NCBI RefSeq assembly: GCF_900102795.1
Contig: NZ_FMWG01000002.1
Location: 434,001 to 498,000 of the forward strand
Source: Epibacterium ulvae
Lineage (GTDB): Bacteria; Pseudomonadota; Alphaproteobacteria; Rhodobacterales; Rhodobacteraceae
Reading direction: 5' to 3'
DNA: 64,000 bases
The translations under genes and the position numbers were made by a program. Each line of letters opens with the position of its first letter. Within the stretch, counting starts at the first letter, position 1. This document shows, one piece after another, positions 63,549 through 64,000 of this stretch. Under the pieces are notes generated by a model. It had not been told where the DNA came from, ran no database searches, and saw only the letters and a list, made by a program, of their open reading frames with translations.

Positions 63549-64000
63549 ATGATGAACCATGAAATTAACAAGGCGTTTCGCGCGCGTCTTAACAGTGGCA
63601 AAGCGGTTTTGATGCCGGGGGCCGCTAATGCGCTGGCCGCTCAGGTGATTGATCAAATCGGTTTTGAGGCCCTCTATATCTCGGGCGCGGGTGTCACCAA
63701 TACAGCGCTTGGCATGCCTGATCTTGGGTTCATTTCCCTGCCAGAAATCGCACAGCATACCGCGACCATTCGCAATGTAACTGACCTGCCAATTGTCGTG
63801 GATGCAGACACAGGATTTGGCAATGCGCTGAACGTGCATCACACTGTGCGCACCCTAGAGCGGGCAGGCGCCAGCGCCATTCAGATCGAGGATCAGGTTG
63901 CGCCAAAACGCTGTGGCCATTTTTCTGGTAAAGACATCGTGGATCTGGAGGAAGCACGCAGCCGGATCAAAGCGGCTGTGGACGCGCGTCAGGATCCAAA
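63549..64000 (+). CDS. PrpB/isocitrate-lyase-family C-C lyase (partial)
   Basis: The first 150 residues of a lyase; the gene runs past the window's end. It has the core VDADTGFG (84-91) and QIEDQVAPKRCGHFSGK with the catalytic KRCGH (120-124). Methylisocitrate lyase, dimethylmalate lyase and oxaloacetate hydrolases share this core. It follows iclR and faces away from acnD. Substrate cannot be told from the part seen. Confidence 0.82.
   Translation, partial: MMNHEINKAFRARLNSGKAVLMPGAANALAAQVIDQIGFEALYISGAGVTNTALGMPDLGFISLPEIAQHTATIRNVTDLPIVVDADTGFGNALNVHHTVRTLERAGASAIQIEDQVAPKRCGHFSGKDIVDLEEARSRIKAAVDARQDP

Noticed and set aside
1-64000. CRISPR arrays, complete prophages and intact insertion sequences
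   Set aside because: No regular direct repeats with spacers, no phage structural genes and no intact transposase were found.

Overview
This window looks like chromosomal DNA of a marine-type alphaproteobacterium of the Rhodobacterales (Roseobacter group). The grounds are family-level resemblance of most proteins to that group, a heterotetrameric sarcosine oxidase operon, the yajC-secD-secF-ccm gene order, DUF1289 next to ruvX and ccmI, and moderate GC. No rRNA gene, convincing tRNA gene or CRISPR array was seen.

Layout. (1) Positions 1 to about 2,660 are the decayed end of a mobile island: a tandem pair of PrtN-like genes (one frameshifted), a small gene interrupted by an amber codon, a truncated and frameshifted helicase fragment, and a 44-codon stub of a tyrosine integrase. 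It lies against dusA (2,933), a known target of integrases. (2) 2,933-6,803 is core DNA: dusA, a TauE/SafE permease, and the leftward ccmI-ruvX-DUF1289 operon. (3) 7,030-12,881 is the sarcosine oxidase operon soxB-D-A-G, with an unrelated two-helix membrane protein gene inserted exactly between soxB and soxD. (4) 12,980-24,784 holds a small secreted protein, sodB, a LysM protein, an Atm1-like ABC exporter, an AcvB/VirJ-like protein and an RND efflux pair. (5) 25,047-28,636 is the yfgM-bamB-der block; a desaturase and a histone-H1-like helix-hairpin-helix protein follow. (6) 31,282-40,502 carries serS, the Sec accessory genes, a second TauE permease and ccmABCDG for haem export and cytochrome c maturation. 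(7) 40,532-55,620 is a mixed core region: housekeeping aconitase, purB, an acyltransferase, an orphan FliG-like protein, a hydrolase-OsmC fusion, NUDIX, an Hsp70-like protein and an MFS carrier. (8) 55,729-64,000 is a catabolic cluster: leftward acnD-prpF-tctC-tctB-tctA, with divergent iclR and a PrpB/isocitrate-lyase-family gene that runs off the window.

The most interesting unit is the last. It joins a tripartite tricarboxylate uptake system to an isomerase (PrpF family), a hydratase (AcnD type, with a CNGMSG cluster motif unlike the CIGNSG of the housekeeping aconitase at 41,492) and a C-C lyase with the KRCGH motif, beside an IclR regulator. No methylcitrate synthase is visible. This fits uptake and cleavage of an external C6/C7 tricarboxylate or methylated dicarboxylate rather than an ordinary propionate pathway, but the substrate is inferred, not shown.

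Cytochrome c maturation genes are split: ccmI at 5.6-6.8 kb and ccmABCDG at 37.8-40.5 kb. Several convergent gene ends carry long perfect hairpins without a T-tract, while other operons end in classic hairpin-plus-T terminators.
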